A stretch of DNA of 64,000 bases from contig NZ_HE610978.1 in assembly GCF_000285495.1 (NCBI RefSeq), positions 689,343 through 753,342 of the forward strand, given 5' to 3'. Origin of the DNA: Oceanobacillus massiliensis str. N'diop (lineage in GTDB: Bacteria > Bacillota > Bacilli > Bacillales > Amphibacillaceae). The notes beneath the pieces were generated by a model. It was given only the letters and a program-made list of their open reading frames with translations. It did no database searches and was not told the origin of the DNA. Within the stretch, counting starts at the first letter, position 1. Each line of letters opens with the position of its first letter. A program made the translations under genes and the position numbers. Shown piece after piece: positions 26,829 to 35,992 of the stretch.

Positions 26829-27788
26829 TTAATCCACTAGAACATCCAGAAGTTCATCGATCGTTTTCTCTGATGCGATTAAGCCTTTATTTGTCCAATT
26901 ACTAGGATCGTTGATTACATAAACCTGATCATTGGCTGCTGCAGGTGTGCTTTGCCATACATCGCTATTTTCCAAGGTTTCAAGCCCTTGCTCCCCTTCA
27001 GTTGCCAATAAAAATACATGGTCAGCATCCAGCTCAGAAAGCTTTTCAATACTGATTGGGTTCCATTGGGCTTCCCCTTCTCCCAGCGATTCGACCAAGG
27101 CCGGCTGTTCGATACCTAACTCCGAATAAATTACTTCAGCACTGTGGCGGTTGTGTTCGAATAAGAAGAATTGATTGCCTACCGTCCAAATGGCTGCAAC
27201 GGTTTCATCTCCAATTGCTTCTTCAAGCTGTTCGCTTGCATCCGCAACCTTTTCTTCATATTCATTCAATACCTTTTCTGCTTCTTCTTCCTTACCAAGT
27301 AACTCGCCAAATGTAGTAACTTGACTGCGCCAATCACTCATGGTTTCTTCTGTCATTACATAGGTGGGTGCAATTTTACTATAATCATCATATGTTCCTT
27401 CATAGCTTTCCATATTGTTTTCCAGGATAATCAGGTCTGGTTCATGGTTAAGTACCTGTTCTAGTGGAAGATTCCATTCAAGCTTTGGAATTTCCTCTAA
27501 ATCCTGCTCCAGATAGCCTTGAACAGACTCTCCTATTGCCCACTTGGCAACTGGCGTTACGCCAAGAGCCAGTAAGGCATCCTCATGAAATGGGGCAAGA
27601 ATCCTTTCTGCATCCGATGGTATCGTAAGTTCTCCCATTGCAGAATCTACTTTAATCTCTGTACTTTCCTCATTGCCAGTGCTTTCAGATTCAGATTGTG
27701 AATCATCGCTGCCGCATGCAGATAAAAGGAAAGCTCCGATGATCGCCATACATAAGACTATAGATTGATATTTATGATTTCTGAACAT
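26829..27788 (-). CDS. Iron-siderophore binding lipoprotein, YfiY-like
   Basis: The signal peptide ends in lipobox LLSAC (Cys25). The mature protein is a class III (FecB/FhuD-type) binding protein with a helical spine and the pattern RILAPFHEDALLALGVTPVA near the start and EPDLIILENN. It captures ferric hydroxamate or citrate-hydroxamate siderophores. It is divergent from two FecCD permeases, the arrangement of B. subtilis yfiY with yfiZ-yfhA (schizokinen/arthrobactin). The Fur box between them should control both sides. No ATPase gene is nearby; in B. subtilis such systems share one elsewhere. Confidence 0.9.
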   Translation of the reverse strand: MFRNHKYQSIVLCMAIIGAFLLSACGSDDSQSESESTGNEESTEIKVDSAMGELTIPSDAERILAPFHEDALLALGVTPVAKWAIGESVQGYLEQDLEEIPKLEWNLPLEQVLNHEPDLIILENNMESYEGTYDDYSKIAPTYVMTEETMSDWRSQVTTFGELLGKEEEAEKVLNEYEEKVADASEQLEEAIGDETVAAIWTVGNQFFLFEHNRHSAEVIYSELGIEQPALVESLGEGEAQWNPISIEKLSELDADHVFLLATEGEQGLETLENSDVWQSTPAAANDQVYVINDPSNWTNKGLIASEKTIDELLDVLVD

Positions 27789-27832
27789 ATGTATTCTCCT
27801 TTATAATATGATATAATTTATTTAAATCCAAT

Positions 27833-27851
27833 GATAATGATAACCATTATC
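27833..27851. promoter_or_regulatory. Fur box
   Basis: GATAATGATAACCATTATC matches the 19-bp Fur consensus GATAATGATAATCATTATC at 18 of 19 positions. It sits in the divergent promoter region of the siderophore uptake genes. Confidence 0.9.
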
Positions 27852-27905
27852 ATTTGAAAAGTCAACGCTCTATTACGCTCTAATAGCTTGAAGCAGGAGG
27901 ACCAC

Positions 27906-28913
27906 ATGTTAACACGTATTCATCGTTCGAATTTAAGTAAACTAATCGTAAATCTTACTGCACTTATTATCTTAATCTTTCTCTGCGGTCTATCTGTTTC
28001 TTACGGTTCAACGAATATCGGGTTCCATACAGTTTGGCAGTCCATATTCCATTTCAATCCGGATTTAACCGGCCATCAGGTGATACAGGAATTAAGGCTT
28101 CCCCGCACATTCTCAGCAGCATTAGTTGGATCACTGCTTGCTGTTTCCGGTGCAATCATGCAAGGAATGACAAGAAATCCACTCGCATCCCCCTCTGTTT
28201 TGGGGGTGACAGACGGAGCAGCTTTTGCCCTTGCAATTATGCTGGCATTTTTCCCTCATGTAAATGGATTGGGAATGACGTTGGCTTCCTTTATTGGTGC
28301 AGGAATGGCTGTCAGTCTGATATTTTTGATCAGCTCAGCTTCCAGACATGGATTGACACCCGTTAAATTGGTATTGGCAGGGGTTGCAATCGGGACAATG
28401 CTGCGAGCCTTTTCTTCTATTATTTCCTTGCATTTTCAGTTGGAAAAAGAGATGGGCTTTTGGCTGGCAGGAGGGCTATCCGGTACAAGCTGGACATCTG
28501 TTAAGCTATTACTGATATCAGGTACAATTGGATTGCTAATTGCTTTGTATATTTCTAAATCGATAACGGTGCTTAGCCTTGGTGAAGAAGTTGCTGTCGG
28601 CCTTGGCCAAAATAATCTTATCATTAAAATTCTTGGTGTATTTTCTATACTGATCCTGACTGGTGCCGCCGTTTCCATTGCAGGGGTTGTCGGTTTTGTC
28701 GGACTTATTGTTCCCCATATAACCAGGTTTATTATTGGACCCGATTATCGCTGGATCATTCCAACAGCGGCCATCTTTGGTGCATTGCTGCTCGTAGTGT
28801 CCGACCTTGTTTCCAGGTTGATCAATGCACCTTTCGAGACACCAGTTGGCGCGATTACTTCTCTTTTGGGCGTTCCTTTCTTCCTCTATTTAGCTCGTGG
28901 AGGTGGGAAATAA
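27906..28913 (+). CDS. FecCD-family siderophore permease, YfiZ-like
   Basis: This 335-residue permease has about ten helices and the family signatures RLPRTFSAALVGSLLAVSGA and MQGMTRNPLASPSVLGVTDGA (quoted in part) near residues 60-95, and GFVGLIVPHITRFIIGPDYR near the end, the loop that docks the ATPase. I start at ATG 27906, five bases after CAGGAGG; a TTG at 27888 is less likely. It ends one base into the next gene's start, so the two permeases are translationally coupled and form a heterodimer. Confidence 0.92.
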   Translation: MLTRIHRSNLSKLIVNLTALIILIFLCGLSVSYGSTNIGFHTVWQSIFHFNPDLTGHQVIQELRLPRTFSAALVGSLLAVSGAIMQGMTRNPLASPSVLGVTDGAAFALAIMLAFFPHVNGLGMTLASFIGAGMAVSLIFLISSASRHGLTPVKLVLAGVAIGTMLRAFSSIISLHFQLEKEMGFWLAGGLSGTSWTSVKLLLISGTIGLLIALYISKSITVLSLGEEVAVGLGQNNLIIKILGVFSILILTGAAVSIAGVVGFVGLIVPHITRFIIGPDYRWIIPTAAIFGALLLVVSDLVSRLINAPFETPVGAITSLLGVPFFLYLARGGGK

Positions 28914-29935
28914 TGCATACACCAGACGCAATGAAACGAAAAAAATTCTCCTGGATGATGGCAGGAATAACAGCAGGAATAATCATTATGTTTTTTGTCA
29001 GCCTAAGTACCGGCATCATACATATATCGCCAAACGAGGTGATAAAAACCCTATTTAATAATGGGACAGGCAGGCAGGAGCTCGTTCTGTTTGAATTTCG
29101 TTTGCCTGGAATTATTCTTGCTTTATTGATTGGATCGGGTCTGGCAGTTTCAGGAGTAATTTTACAAGGAATCACCCAAAATGAACTTGCCGATCCGGGA
29201 ATTCTTGGAATCAATACAGGCGCGGGGCTTGCTGTCGTGTTATTTATCTTCTTTTTCCAAAATACGATGGCGCCTGGAACTGTATTAGCTGCTTTTATTA
29301 TGCCCGTTGCGGCATTTATTGGTGCTGCCTTTGCAGCCCTGATCATCTATTTATTCGCATGGAAAAAAGGTGTCAATCCAATCAGACTCGTTCTGGTTGG
29401 AATTGGCGTCAATGCCGGATTCAGTGCCTTTATCACCATTTTCCAGCTAAAAATGGACCCGCAGGATTTCAGACAGGCAACGGTCTGGCTATCCGGGGAT
29501 ATATGGAATGCAAATTGGACATCGGTCCTGTCGCTGCTGCCTTGGATTCTCCTATTGATTCCAATCGTTTTTTACAAGGCAAAATCATTGAATGTATTAA
29601 ATATCAGCGATGAGGTAGCCACTGGCCTAGGAGCATATGTGGAAAAAGAAAGACGTATATTGATGTTGCTTGCTGTAGGGCTTGCAGGTGCCTCTGTTGC
29701 ATTTGGAGGAGCGATTGCTTTTCTCGGTCTAGTCGTTCCCCATATTGCAAGAAAGCTGATTGGCCCCATACATCAATTCATTATCCCGCTCTCTGCTCTG
29801 ATTGGTGCGCTGCTGCTGCTGTTAGCTGAAATGATTGGCAAGAATGTATTATCGCCAACAGAAATCCCTGTCGGTATCGTTGTTGCTATCTTAAGTGCAC
29901 CCTATTTTGTTTATTTATTGATGAGGTCACATTAG
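28913..29935 (+). CDS. FecCD-family siderophore permease, YfhA-like
   Basis: The 340-residue partner of the preceding permease has FRLPGIILALLIGSGLAVSG, LQGITQNELADPGILGINTG and the docking loop AFLGLVVPHIARKLIGPIHQ. The ten-helix plan is complete. Its first codon overlaps the stop region of the upstream gene. Expression should be iron-repressed through the Fur box at 27833. The operon ends at the terminator 29954-29987. Confidence 0.92.
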   Translation: MHTPDAMKRKKFSWMMAGITAGIIIMFFVSLSTGIIHISPNEVIKTLFNNGTGRQELVLFEFRLPGIILALLIGSGLAVSGVILQGITQNELADPGILGINTGAGLAVVLFIFFFQNTMAPGTVLAAFIMPVAAFIGAAFAALIIYLFAWKKGVNPIRLVLVGIGVNAGFSAFITIFQLKMDPQDFRQATVWLSGDIWNANWTSVLSLLPWILLLIPIVFYKAKSLNVLNISDEVATGLGAYVEKERRILMLLAVGLAGASVAFGGAIAFLGLVVPHIARKLIGPIHQFIIPLSALIGALLLLLAEMIGKNVLSPTEIPVGIVVAILSAPYFVYLLMRSH

Positions 29936-29953
29936 TCACACAGGAAGCTCAAC

Positions 29954-29987
29954 AAAGCGGAACAGCCTGATATGCTGTTCCGCTTTT
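29954..29987 (+). terminator. Intrinsic terminator of the siderophore permease operon
   Basis: AAGCGGAACAGC pairs with GCTGTTCCGCTT around a seven-base loop, followed by TT. The stem resembles the CGAACAG/CTGTTCG stems fused to repeat copies 9, 11 and 12. Confidence 0.85.
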
Positions 29988-30025
29988 GGTATTCCAAAAT
30001 AATTTGGAGGAATCACGTAGACACC

Positions 30026-30172
30026 TTGGAATTATATATGAATTCTGCGGCAGTGGATGCCGATCACACGCCTACATAGCAAGTGCCCTCGTAGATCATC
30101 GATTATTACTGGGATCTGGACAAAGCAGCCCGCCATAATTACGTCGCTGACTCCGTTCGCGGGAAAGTTTAA
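30026..30172 (+). pseudogene. Possible short decayed reading frame with two in-frame TAG codons
   Basis: From TTG 30026 (ATG 30038) one frame reads protein-like sequence ending YYWDLDKAARHNYVADSVRG before TAA 30170-30172. It is interrupted by TAG at 30077 and 30092. GGAGG lies at 30006-30010. I recognise no family. It may be debris of a lost gene, or chance. Confidence 0.25.
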
Positions 30173-30214
30173 TAATGTTTACATTATAATCTTTACATTA
30201 AGAAACTTATCAAA

Positions 30215-31573
30215 TTAAGGCACAAAAATCTTCCCCGGATTCAATATCCCTTTCGGATCATACATTTGCTTCATCCTCTTCATAACTTCCAAAGCCTGGC
30301 CATGCTCTGCCTGCTGGAATTTCATCTTACCGATTCCGACACCATGCTCTCCGGTACATGTGCCTCCAGCTTGAATTGCATGCATTACAATGGCATCGTT
30401 TGTTTGCTCGGCTAATTCGAATTCGCCTTTTACTTTTGGATTATACATAATACTTGTATGGAGATTACCATCACCTACATGGCCCCAAATAGCTCCATTC
30501 AGTCCACTGCCATCCATATATTGGCGGGCAGTGGAAACCATTTCCGGCATTCTGGAGATTGGAACACAGATATCACCGCCGATTTCTTCCATACCTTTCA
30601 GATGGGAAATGGCATAATTCAGTTCCTTTCTTGCCTTCCACACTACTTCTTTTTGAAGTGGGTCGTTTGCAGATATCCAGTTTTCTGCTCCCAGGCCATC
30701 CATTAATTCTGAAGCATCACGCATTTCCTTTTCGACCGCATTTTTCGTTCCGGAAAATTCAAGGAATAAGGAATGCCCAACAGGAAAATCTTCTCCACTA
30801 TGATGATTGATCAATTGGATACTAGCGGCATCGATCAGTTCCATCCGCAGTACCTGGATTCCCGACTGCAGCATTTTCTGTGCTGCAGCAGCACACATAT
30901 CCAATGAGTCGAAGGTACATCTGGCCAGCATCGAATACTCCGGGATACTATGCAGTTTCAATGTAACCTCTGTTATGATGCCAAGCGTTCCCTCAGAGCC
31001 TGCAAATAAACCAGTGAGATGATAGCCGGATGAAGATTTCTTCGCCTTTGTTCCTGTATGAAAAATAGTTCCATCCGCGAGAACGACTTCCAAGTCCAGC
31101 AGCTGATCGCGCATTGCACCGTAGCGTACGGCGGTGGTACCACTTGCATTGGTTGCCACCATCCCGCCGATCATGGCATCGGCACCTGGATCAACCGAGA
31201 ACATCAGGTCATGCTTAGCTGCGAGTCTGTTTAACTGCATACGAGTGACTCCCGATTGGACGGTAATCCGCATATCTTCCGGAGAAAAATCAAGGATCTT
31301 ATTCATCCTTTCAAAATTTATTACTATTCCTCCGTGAATTGGTATTGCCTGTCCCTCCAAACCGGATCCTGCTCCAAACGGGGTTACCGGTATCAGATGT
31401 ACAGAAGCCACCTCTAAAATGGTTGCAACATCATCTTTGGTTTCCGGAAAGCAGACAATTTCCGGTTTTACGGCAGCATGGATTGACTCATCCCTGCTGT
31501 GCTTCATTAATTCTGTTTCATTTTGACTGACTTTATGCTTGCCGAGTTCATCGATAAGCTGTTGTACATACAT
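30215..31573 (-). CDS. FAD-linked 2-hydroxyacid oxidase, GlcD-like
   Basis: The 452-residue flavoprotein has a PCMH-type FAD domain (VTPFGAGSGLEGQAIP and MIGGMVATNASGTTAVRYG, residues 75-150) and a C-terminal FAD-oxidase cap ending with GHVGDGNLHTSI and TCTGEHGVGIGK. It oxidises glycolate, D-lactate or a similar 2-hydroxyacid. It is the last gene of a four-gene operon with a class III aminotransferase, suggesting it handles the acid made after transamination and reduction. I start at ATG 31573 (GGTGGT upstream) rather than GTG 31585. Confidence 0.92.
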   Translation of the reverse strand: MYVQQLIDELGKHKVSQNETELMKHSRDESIHAAVKPEIVCFPETKDDVATILEVASVHLIPVTPFGAGSGLEGQAIPIHGGIVINFERMNKILDFSPEDMRITVQSGVTRMQLNRLAAKHDLMFSVDPGADAMIGGMVATNASGTTAVRYGAMRDQLLDLEVVLADGTIFHTGTKAKKSSSGYHLTGLFAGSEGTLGIITEVTLKLHSIPEYSMLARCTFDSLDMCAAAAQKMLQSGIQVLRMELIDAASIQLINHHSGEDFPVGHSLFLEFSGTKNAVEKEMRDASELMDGLGAENWISANDPLQKEVVWKARKELNYAISHLKGMEEIGGDICVPISRMPEMVSTARQYMDGSGLNGAIWGHVGDGNLHTSIMYNPKVKGEFELAEQTNDAIVMHAIQAGGTCTGEHGVGIGKMKFQQAEHGQALEVMKRMKQMYDPKGILNPGKIFVP

Positions 31574-31601
31574 GGCTAGCACCACCCGGTATCATGTGTT
31601 T

Positions 31602-32975
31602 TTAATAAACGATATGCGCAATCAATGCGATAATCGGCAATGAGATAATAGTACGCTCGATAAATACGATTAATAGATGTGAAAATTTGACCGGAATTTT
31701 TGAAATAAGTAAAAGCGTACCCATTTCTGTTAAATAGATGATTTGAACCAATGACAATGCACCAATGACGAACCTGGTGATTTCTGCTTCAATGCCGGAT
31801 GCCAGCACAGCCGGAAGGAACATATCAATAAAACCAATGATGGTTGCCGGAGCCGCTTCTGCTGCTTCTGGAATCTGCAGGAGATTAAGAATCGGGATCA
31901 TCGGTTGAGAAATCCACTGGAATACGGGTGTGAATTCTGCAATAATCAGGGCAATCGTTCCAATAGCCATCACCTGTGGCAGTAACACAAACACGATACC
32001 AAGGAAAATTTCAGTCCCCTGTTTAAATTGACTTCTGATTGTTCCTGCATTTTTAGCCCGTTTGACCGCCTGTTGAAGACCCCATCTGAATGCAGATGTA
32101 TCTGCAGGGATTTCCTCTTGGATGTGGCTTGTTTGATAATACGTATCTGAAACCTTGGATATTGGCGGGATTCTCGGAATAATGACAGCACTGACAATCC
32201 CGGCTATACAAATCGTAAGGTAGAAAACCGGAAACATGTGATCGACTTCAAGCATACTTGCAATAACAAGGCAAAAAGGCAATGACACGGTTGAAAAACA
32301 GGTTGCGATTGCTGCCGCCTCACGACCTGAATAAAATCCATCCTGATATTGTTCTCTTGTTATGACAACCCCGACATTGACATTACCGACCCAGGATGCC
32401 AACAAATCAATTGCAGAGCGGCCTGGCAGCGTAAATAATGGTTTAATAACTCCTCTAAGCAGTGTGCCTACAAATTCCATTGCCCCAAAATTAATCAGAT
32501 AGGGCATAAGATAGGAGGCAACGAAAAACCATACGATGAGGCTTGTCAATAGGCCAAACATGACTTGCCCGGTTATTTCCGAATGGATAAATGTAAATCC
32601 AGTTTCAGAATATGTCATTATTGCAAAAATCGTACCCAGGACTCGGACGGCTGTCCAAAAAATCGATACATTAAAAAGCGATGAAAGAAATTCCGAGTTT
32701 ACTATAAACCTAGGTTTAAAGATAATGGCATAAAGTGTAAGTATTGCAGAAAGAAACATTGTGTACGTAATAATGGCCGGCAGCCAATTCGCTAATAGGT
32801 CAATAATGTATTCCGTGATGATTCCTAAAGGTATGTTAAACGAACCACCGTCAATTATGGGGAAAAGGAATATAATTACCCCAAACAAAGAGGGCAGCAA
32901 AAACTTCAGCAAATCCTTTTTTGAAAATTTTTCCTCTGCTGCATAAACAACTTTCTGTTCACTATTTGTACTCAA
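31602..32975 (-). CDS. YjiH-type membrane protein with nucleoside-recognition (Gate) domains
   Basis: This 457-residue, 10-12 helix protein has the YjiH layout: an N-terminal KKDLLKFLLPSLFGVIIFLFP, a Gate domain with LPGRSAIDLLASWVGNVNVG, and a second Gate half with PLFQ-type IGFIDMFLPAVLASGIE. Function is not established for the family; transport or gating of a small solute is the usual guess. It lies between the aminotransferase and the GlcD-like oxidase with gaps of 42 and 28 bases, so it may carry the substrate of this pathway. TTG start after GGAGG. Confidence 0.88.
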   Translation of the reverse strand: MSTNSEQKVVYAAEEKFSKKDLLKFLLPSLFGVIIFLFPIIDGGSFNIPLGIITEYIIDLLANWLPAIITYTMFLSAILTLYAIIFKPRFIVNSEFLSSLFNVSIFWTAVRVLGTIFAIMTYSETGFTFIHSEITGQVMFGLLTSLIVWFFVASYLMPYLINFGAMEFVGTLLRGVIKPLFTLPGRSAIDLLASWVGNVNVGVVITREQYQDGFYSGREAAAIATCFSTVSLPFCLVIASMLEVDHMFPVFYLTICIAGIVSAVIIPRIPPISKVSDTYYQTSHIQEEIPADTSAFRWGLQQAVKRAKNAGTIRSQFKQGTEIFLGIVFVLLPQVMAIGTIALIIAEFTPVFQWISQPMIPILNLLQIPEAAEAAPATIIGFIDMFLPAVLASGIEAEITRFVIGALSLVQIIYLTEMGTLLLISKIPVKFSHLLIVFIERTIISLPIIALIAHIVY

Positions 32976-33017
32976 TCAAAGTCCTCCTCATTTCTTCTGT
33001 TAAACTTTGCCCATCTC

Positions 33018-34325
33018 TCAGATTGTTTCCAGTACGTCTTCCAGTACTTTGATTCCTGCATCAATTTGTTCTTTGCTTACCGTTAATGGTGGTATCATAC
33101 GAATGACCTCACCGGCATTTCCGCATAAATAAAACAGGACGCCTTTTTCCAAACAGCCATCCAGAACACGCATAACAGCTTCTCCATCCGGGTCGCCAGT
33201 TTTCGGATTTTGCAGAGCGATACCAATCATGAGGCCCACTCCACGGACATCTTGTATTATTGGAAATTTTCTCTGCAGCCCAGCTAGACGGGCAAGCGTA
33301 TATTCGCCCATCTCCCGGGAATTCTCAAGCAGTTTTTCCTCTTTGATGACTTCGATGGATGCCCTGGCGGCTGCACAGGCAATGGGATTCCCACCAAATG
33401 TGGTCGCATGCGTCCCCATCGGCCATTGCTTCATTAATTCCTGGGAGGCGATTGTCACCCCAAGCGGCATTCCTGCTGCAATCCCTTTTGCAACGGCCAT
33501 GATATCTGGTGTGACATCAAAGGTTTGGGCTGCAAACCAATTTCCAGTACGTCCAAATCCTGTCTGCACTTCGTCAAAAATCAGAAGAATCCCGTAGCGG
33601 TCACAGATTTCACGGATCTTTTTCAGCCAGGATTTTGGTGGGATAATGTAGCCGCCCTCCCCCATGACCGGCTCTACAATCATGCATGCTACTTCTTCTG
33701 GGTCAACCTGATGACGAAATAATTCTGCTGCTTCCTGCTCTAATTTTTCCGCGAAGAATTCCTCGGATTCCCTGTCTGCTGGACAATCAGCCGGGTTGGC
33801 ATATGGAAGCTGATAGGTGAGCCATGATGGCTGAAGATACTTACGGTACTTACTTTTAGATGTGGAAACACTTAAGGACCCGATTGTCCGTCCATGGAAT
33901 CCTCCGGTAAAAGAAATCACATATGGCCGCTTGGTAACATATTTTGCCAGTTTCAATGCCCCTTCTATCGCTTCTGTGCCACTATTTCCAAAGAAGAAAT
34001 TATCAAGCTTTGGCGGGAGTATTTCCTGCAGATCTGCAGCAAGCTTTAAGATAGATTCATAGATAATAACTCCGGATGGTCCATGAATGAGGTAGTCACT
34101 GCTGTTTTTTATTGCCTGGACCACCTTTGGATGGCGGTGCCCAACATTCTCTACAGCAATTCCTGATGTGAAATCGAGATATTTTTTTCCGTCTGCGCCG
34201 TAGTAGTAACAGCCTTCTGCCTTCACAACCGGTAAGTTTGGATGGTCCTTTGCCATACTTGGTGCAAGATAGTTTCCTATAGAGTCGACTAATGTCAGCC
34301 ACTCCTGATCATTATTGTTCATCAT
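33018..34325 (-). CDS. Class III omega-aminotransferase
   Basis: The 435-residue PLP enzyme has [20 protein letters not shown] for phosphate binding, [25 protein letters not shown] with the PLP-nitrogen Asp, and Schiff-base Lys in [14 protein letters not shown]. It is closest in style to 4-aminobutyrate/5-aminovalerate-type aminotransferases, but the amino donor cannot be fixed. It follows the regulator gene by 15 bases and precedes a YjiH-type protein and an oxidase, a likely inducible amine or omega-amino-acid degradation operon. Confidence 0.92.
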   Translation of the reverse strand: MMNNNDQEWLTLVDSIGNYLAPSMAKDHPNLPVVKAEGCYYYGADGKKYLDFTSGIAVENVGHRHPKVVQAIKNSSDYLIHGPSGVIIYESILKLAADLQEILPPKLDNFFFGNSGTEAIEGALKLAKYVTKRPYVISFTGGFHGRTIGSLSVSTSKSKYRKYLQPSWLTYQLPYANPADCPADRESEEFFAEKLEQEAAELFRHQVDPEEVACMIVEPVMGEGGYIIPPKSWLKKIREICDRYGILLIFDEVQTGFGRTGNWFAAQTFDVTPDIMAVAKGIAAGMPLGVTIASQELMKQWPMGTHATTFGGNPIACAAARASIEVIKEEKLLENSREMGEYTLARLAGLQRKFPIIQDVRGVGLMIGIALQNPKTGDPDGEAVMRVLDGCLEKGVLFYLCGNAGEVIRMIPPLTVSKEQIDAGIKVLEDVLETI

Positions 34326-34340
34326 GCTGATGCCCCTTTT

Positions 34341-35669
34341 CTATATGGAATATTTTTTTAGTTTTCGTACAACAGATGGTTGGCTGATTCCCAAAATCTC
34401 TGCCAGTTCTGTAGTTGTTTTACAATGCTTTCTGGCATTGATCAATACTTTTTCTTCCACCTTTTCCAGAATCAGAGGTAATGTCTCCCCATCCATTTCC
34501 AAAGGTTTTAGCTGTTCGGAATCGTCCATGCGATAATTCAGTGGAAGATTGTCTTTTGTTATCATTACGGATTCGCTCCCAGCAACAAGTCTCTCCATCA
34601 AATTCTTTACTTCCTGAAGATTACCCTTCCAGTCTTTCTGTAACAGTTCCTGGAATAGATCATTGGATAGTCGGCGTTCCATTCCGTACTCGGCAGCAAA
34701 TTTTTCAACATAGATTTCTATAGCTGCACTTAAATCCTCCGGCCTTTCACGTAACGGCTTAATCGGAAGCGGAATCACATGCAGCTTATAAAATAAATCA
34801 TCCCTGAACCTTTTTGATTGTACTAATTCTTCCATGTCTTCTTCTGTGGAACTGATAATACGAAAGTTCTGATTGCATTGCCGTAGCGATTTCATCAAAA
34901 TGCCTTGGCCAGTTTTGGAAAGTTCATCAACACCCTGCAAATAGAGCGATCCATCCTCGGCAAGCTGCAGATATCCGGCTTTTTCCGCTCCATGTTCCGT
35001 GCTGCCTTTAAGTTCACGCTCAAGAAGTGCTTCTGGTATAGCGCCACAGTTCACTTCAATAAATGGGCCATTTCTCCACTCACTTTCCTTATGGATCAAT
35101 TTGGCAAGCAAAGATTTTCCGACCCCATTCTCCCCTTGCAGGTGAACAGGAACTTTAAGCGGAGCAACTTTGCTAATTGTTTTAAGCAGTTGCTGCATCG
35201 ACTTGCTTTCTGCCACGATGCCATCAATCGTTAGAGTCTTCTCACGCAACGTCTCCAGTTCCTCTTTAACTCTGGTCATCTCGCCTTCCAATTCATTCAA
35301 ATATTCCTGAAGAACAAATAATTCCGAAACATCATAGGAATAGCTGACAACAAACTCAACATCATGGCTCTCGTTGTATAGCGGAATTCCTGTAATCAAT
35401 ACTTTCCGGCCATCTTGTTTAGTCTGAACGAGGACAACTTTTTTCTTTTGCTCCTGAACCAATGGGGTTATCGCCGGTGAAAATATCCCCCTGGCTTCCA
35501 GATCATAGACAGATTTGCCAATTAGATCTGCAGCAGACAAATTGTATTGCTTTCCACTGATATGCGAAGCCTTAATGATTTTCCCATTCCGATTCGTGAC
35601 AATAATGTCCTCATCATACGAATCGATTACCTCTTCTTCAGCATTTGGAAGAAGATAAAGATTGACCAT
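34341..35669 (-). CDS. PAS/AAA+/HTH regulator with degenerate sigma-54 and ATPase motifs, TyrR-like
   Basis: The 442-residue protein has a PAS domain (about 12-115), a coiled coil (120-150), an AAA+ domain with intact Walker A GENGVGKS, and a C-terminal Fis/TyrR-like helix-turn-helix (TTELAEILGISQPSVVRKL). The GAFTGA loop that contacts sigma-54 is absent; the segment reads ERELKGSTEHGAEKAGYL. Walker B reads GSLYLQGVDEL, with Gln where Asp is expected. It therefore probably regulates sigma-70-type promoters like TyrR, without ATP-driven remodelling. It heads the aminotransferase operon and should control it. ATG 35669 follows GGGGAG. Confidence 0.85.
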   Translation of the reverse strand: MVNLYLLPNAEEEVIDSYDEDIIVTNRNGKIIKASHISGKQYNLSAADLIGKSVYDLEARGIFSPAITPLVQEQKKKVVLVQTKQDGRKVLITGIPLYNESHDVEFVVSYSYDVSELFVLQEYLNELEGEMTRVKEELETLREKTLTIDGIVAESKSMQQLLKTISKVAPLKVPVHLQGENGVGKSLLAKLIHKESEWRNGPFIEVNCGAIPEALLERELKGSTEHGAEKAGYLQLAEDGSLYLQGVDELSKTGQGILMKSLRQCNQNFRIISSTEEDMEELVQSKRFRDDLFYKLHVIPLPIKPLRERPEDLSAAIEIYVEKFAAEYGMERRLSNDLFQELLQKDWKGNLQEVKNLMERLVAGSESVMITKDNLPLNYRMDDSEQLKPLEMDGETLPLILEKVEEKVLINARKHCKTTTELAEILGISQPSVVRKLKKYSI

Positions 35670-35693
35670 CAAATCTCCCCTTCAAATTATCGA

Positions 35694-35739
35694 ATTATTC
35701 AATAATGAATAATTATACGTTTATTGATAATAATTATAC
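35694..35739. promoter_or_regulatory. Operator-like inverted and direct repeats before the regulator gene
   Basis: ATTATTCA (35694-35701) and TGAATAAT (35706-35713) form an inverted repeat with a four-base gap. AATAATTATAC occurs at 35708-35718 and 35729-35739, 21 bp apart, about two helical turns. They lie 25-70 bases upstream of the start codon and are candidate autoregulatory sites. Confidence 0.5.
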
Positions 35740-35759
35740 AATATTGAATACGACTATGC

Positions 35760-35792
35760 AAGGTGCCTGTCACTTCCCGAATTTTGTCGAAT
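35760..35792 (+). repeat. Dispersed 3'-end element, copy 6
   Basis: AGGTGCCTGTCACTTCCCGA then ATTTTGTCGAAT. It lies between the divergent regulator and ABC-F genes, so not at a gene 3' end. Confidence 0.9.
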
Positions 35793-35992
35793 CTTATTTA
35801 TCGGTGGTGTTCCTGTTTTTCACCTAGTAAGTTCTCTTGATTTCCTCTATAATTAAAACAAATAAAATTTTAAGCGGAAGTATATTCTACACGTTATATC
35901 ACCCTCATTGGATTTAGGCTGGTCTCTCCACCTCAAATACCCCAATCGACATATAATGATAGATTTTCTTCACTTTCTGGAGGTTTTTTACA

